Positions 10,732 through 12,876 of a DNA stretch of 12,876 nucleotides are shown here, in pieces. Position numbers and translations under genes: made by a program. A model generated the notes under the pieces. That model made no database searches. It had not been told where the DNA came from and saw only the letters and a program-made list of their open reading frames with translations. Origin of the DNA: Candidatus Moraniibacteriota bacterium (GTDB lineage: Bacteria; Patescibacteriota; Minisyncoccia; JAHIHE01; JAGLIN01). Every line of letters begins with the position of its first letter. The first letter of the stretch is position 1. The stretch covers positions 1 through 12,876 of the forward strand of contig DAOWHY010000004.1 of NCBI GenBank assembly GCA_030641185.1, written 5' to 3'.

Positions 10732-12876
10732 ATGTTATCTTTAAATACACCAATTGAAAAACTTTTTCAAATCGGTCCGGCTTATGTGCAAAGACTTCAT
10801 AAAGTGGGAATTAGAACGGCTAAAGATCTGCTTTTTTATTTTCCTTTTCGCTATGATGATTTTTCTGATGTGAAAAAAATAAGCGATGCCGAGGTTGGCG
10901 AAATTGTGAGTATCGTTGGCAAGATAATTGACATTCGAAATATTAAGACAAGAAAGAAAAGAATGAATTTGACGGAAGCGCTGATTGAAGATGACTCGGG
11001 AATGATTAAAGCGATTTGGTTTAACCAGCCGTTTTTAACTCGCAATTTAAGAATAAACGCCAATGTCAGTTTAAGCGGAAAAGTCGTTTACGCGCAAGAG
11101 GGTTTGCAGCTTTCCAATCCGGCTTATGAACTAATCGGAAAAAAACAAATTATTCACACTGGGAGATTTGTGCCTGTTTACCATGAAACGGAAGGACTTT
11201 CTTCAAAATGGCTGCGCGCTTATATTAAACCGCTTATCAAGTTGGCTAATGAGGTAGAAGAATATTTGCCGTATGAAATTATAAAACGACAGAAATTTTT
11301 TGGAATTTCAGAAGCGATTAGGCAAATTCATTTTCCCGCGGATGAAAATAAAGCGGAAACAGCTAAACGGCGTCTGGCTTTTGACGAGTTGTTTTTAATT
11401 CAGATTTATATGCTTACGCAGAAAAAGAAATGGCAAAAAAACAATGCGGTTAAAATAAAATTTAATAAAGAGCTTAAAAAAGAAATAAAAAATTTTGTCG
11501 ACAGCTTGCCGTTCAAACTTACAAACGCGCAGAAAATTTCTTCCTGGAGCATTATAAAAGATTTAGAAAAAAATCAGCCGATGAATCGCCTTTTGGAAGG
11601 CGATGTTGGATCTGGAAAAACTCTTGTCGCTTTTATCTCCGCGCTGGCTATTATAAAGTCCGGCTACCAAGCTGCGCTTATGTCCCCGACAGAAATTTTA
11701 GCGCGCCAACATTTTGGAGAAGCGGTGAAGAGATTTAGTAACTGTCATTACGAGAAGACTGAGGAGCGTAGCGAACGAAAAGGCGACGAAGCAATCCCGT
11801 TACTAAATTCTTCGCGCGTAGCTTCGGGATTGCTTCGTCGTTCCACTCCTCGCAATGACAGTTCTATAATAATCGCTCTTCTGACAAGCAGCGAAAGTAA
11901 AATTTATGAAAATAATGAAGTAAAAAAAATAAGCAAAAATAAATTACTGGAGAAAATAAAAAATGGAGAAATAAACTTTTTAATCGGCACGCATTCCTTA
12001 ATTCAGGAAAGGGTTATTTTCAAAAATTTAGCGCTCTCAATAGTTGACGAACAGCATCGTTTTGGGATTGATCAGCGCGCGAAAATACATAATAACATTT
12101 TGAATACCAAAGACGGATTAACAACCGTTCCGCACCTTCTTTCAATGACCGCTACTCCGATTCCAAGAACTTTAGCGCTTACCATTTATGGAGATCTGGA
12201 TTTGTCTATTCTTGATGAAATGCCAAAAGGCAGGCAAAAAATAATTACAAAATTAGTCGCGCCGGCAAATCGTGAATTAGCGTATCAGTTTATTTACAAT
12301 CAAATAAAAAAAGGCAGGCAAGTTTTTGTGATCTGTCCCTTGATCGAAGAATCGGATATTTTGGAAGTCAAATCCGCCACGCAGGAATACGAAAAATTAA
12401 GAACAAAAATTTATCCAAATTTAAACATCGGCCTTTTGCACGGAAAAATGAAGTCAAAAGAAAAAGAAGAAATTATGCAAAAATTTTCCGATAAAAAAAT
12501 AGATATTTTAGTTTCAACTTCCGTTATTGAAGTTGGAATTGATGTTCCGAACGCAACCGCGATGGTTATTGAAGGCGCGGACAGATTCGGACTCGCTCAG
12601 CTCCATCAATTCAGGGGCAGGGTCGGACGAGGCGAACATCAATCATTTTGTTTCTTGTTTACTGATTCAACTTCTGTCAAAACAAGCAAGCGGCTGAAAG
12701 CGCTTATAAAAAGTTCAAACGGATTTGAACTCGCGGAACAGGATTTGAAAATCAGAGGCCCGGGAGAGCTCGTTGGCGTCCGCCAGTCCGGTTTGCCTGA
12801 TTTGGCAATGGCATCGCTCTCTGATTTTGAATTAATAAAAAACGCCCGTTATGAAGCGGAGGAGATTATTAAAGAA
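10732..12876 (+). CDS. recG: ATP-dependent DNA helicase RecG, 3' end beyond the window
   Basis: RecG remodels stalled forks and branched recombination intermediates. The 715 codons seen include the N-terminal wedge (about 1-140, with GPAYVQRL and an OB-like fold), Walker A GDVGSGKT 290-297, motif Ia SPTEILARQHF 318-328, DEQH 439-442, SMTATPIPRT 471-480, motif VI QLHQFRGRVGRG 623-634 and the TRG region ELAEQDLKIRGPGELVGVRQ (667-686). The frame has no stop and leaves the window at 12876; by comparison with E. coli RecG (693 residues) only a short C-terminal part is missing. Residues about 337-377 are an extra segment between RQHFGEAVKRF and IIIALLTSS, encoded by a 122-bp inverted repeat, yet the frame stays open. 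ATG 10732 gives the usual family N-terminus and has no Shine-Dalgarno. Confidence 0.97.
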   Translation, partial: MLSLNTPIEKLFQIGPAYVQRLHKVGIRTAKDLLFYFPFRYDDFSDVKKISDAEVGEIVSIVGKIIDIRNIKTRKKRMNLTEALIEDDSGMIKAIWFNQPFLTRNLRINANVSLSGKVVYAQEGLQLSNPAYELIGKKQIIHTGRFVPVYHETEGLSSKWLRAYIKPLIKLANEVEEYLPYEIIKRQKFFGISEAIRQIHFPADENKAETAKRRLAFDELFLIQIYMLTQKKKWQKNNAVKIKFNKELKKEIKNFVDSLPFKLTNAQKISSWSIIKDLEKNQPMNRLLEGDVGSGKTLVAFISALAIIKSGYQAALMSPTEILARQHFGEAVKRFSNCHYEKTEERSERKGDEAIPLLNSSRVASGLLRRSTPRNDSSIIIALLTSSESKIYENNEVKKISKNKLLEKIKNGEINFLIGTHSLIQERVIFKNLALSIVDEQHRFGIDQRAKIHNNILNTKDGLTTVPHLLSMTATPIPRTLALTIYGDLDLSILDEMPKGRQKIITKLVAPANRELAYQFIYNQIKKGRQVFVICPLIEESDILEVKSATQEYEKLRTKIYPNLNIGLLHGKMKSKEKEEIMQKFSDKKIDILVSTSVIEVGIDVPNATAMVIEGADRFGLAQLHQFRGRVGRGEHQSFCFLFTDSTSVKTSKRLKALIKSSNGFELAEQDLKIRGPGELVGVRQSGLPDLAMASLSDFELIKNARYEAEEIIKE
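11741..11862. repeat. 122-bp inverted repeat inserted in frame in recG
   Basis: The outer arms ACTGTCATTACGAG (11741-11754) and CTCGCAATGACAGT (11849-11862) match at 13 of 14; the inner arms CGACGAAGCAATCCCG (11784-11799) and 11825-11840 match perfectly, with a 25-base loop. The left half is the same repeat as 7758-7815. It encodes about 41 residues (including DEAIPLLNSSR and RSTPRND) without a stop. Confidence 0.85.

Noticed and set aside
11741..11862. recG considered as a frameshifted or interrupted pseudogene
   Set aside because: The insert reads through without a stop and all helicase motifs on both sides stay in one frame.

Overview
The window reads as ordinary bacterial DNA, AT-rich and using the standard bacterial code: the pilin-like gene ends in TGA and no other reading frame has an internal TGA. 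It is most like a genome of the Candidate Phyla Radiation (Patescibacteria, perhaps Parcubacteria). The pointers are a small secreted two-helix T4SS-type pilin next to ftsH, mostly leaderless or Shine-Dalgarno-poor genes, compact housekeeping enzymes, and dispersed palindromic repeats, several of them translated inside genes. The lineage is an inference; there is no rRNA gene to settle it.

Layout. Bases 1-1586 hold a dTDP-deoxysugar pair on the minus strand: an RmlC-like epimerase (cut by the window edge) and a dTDP-glucose 4,6-dehydratase with a 70-residue helix-turn-helix-like extension, behind a clear promoter and a leader hairpin. Bases 1604-3693 are an accessory cassette on the minus strand: a self-inhibited Fic AMP-transferase followed by a HEPN-fold protein with an R-x4-H motif, bounded by a strong promoter and a terminator. 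Bases 3694-6089 carry the pilin-like gene and ftsH. Bases 6090-6870 are unusually rich in RNA structure around a small ACT-like gene: plus-strand hairpins, three interleaved inverted repeats at its 3' end, and a leader with two mutually exclusive stems and a leucine-rich micro-ORF. Bases 6871-9929 hold rsmA/ksgA and a UvrD/PcrA helicase on the minus strand. From 9968 the direction changes: an unrecognised 194-residue protein with its own promoter, sequestered ribosome site and terminator, then recG, which runs off the end.

How it fits together. FtsH (membrane proteolysis), RsmA (16S rRNA methylation), UvrD and RecG (repair and fork rescue) are housekeeping functions; RmlB/RmlC serve surface polysaccharide. 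The two most interesting things are (1) the Fic-HEPN gene pair, which by analogy with MntA-HepT could be an AMPylation-controlled RNase system, and (2) the leader of the ACT-like gene, where an 18-bp long-range stem competes with a local hairpin and the G-U wobbles show which strand is transcribed. A third theme is repeats inserted in frame in ksgA, uvrD (twice) and recG, resembling in behaviour the Rickettsia palindromic elements.
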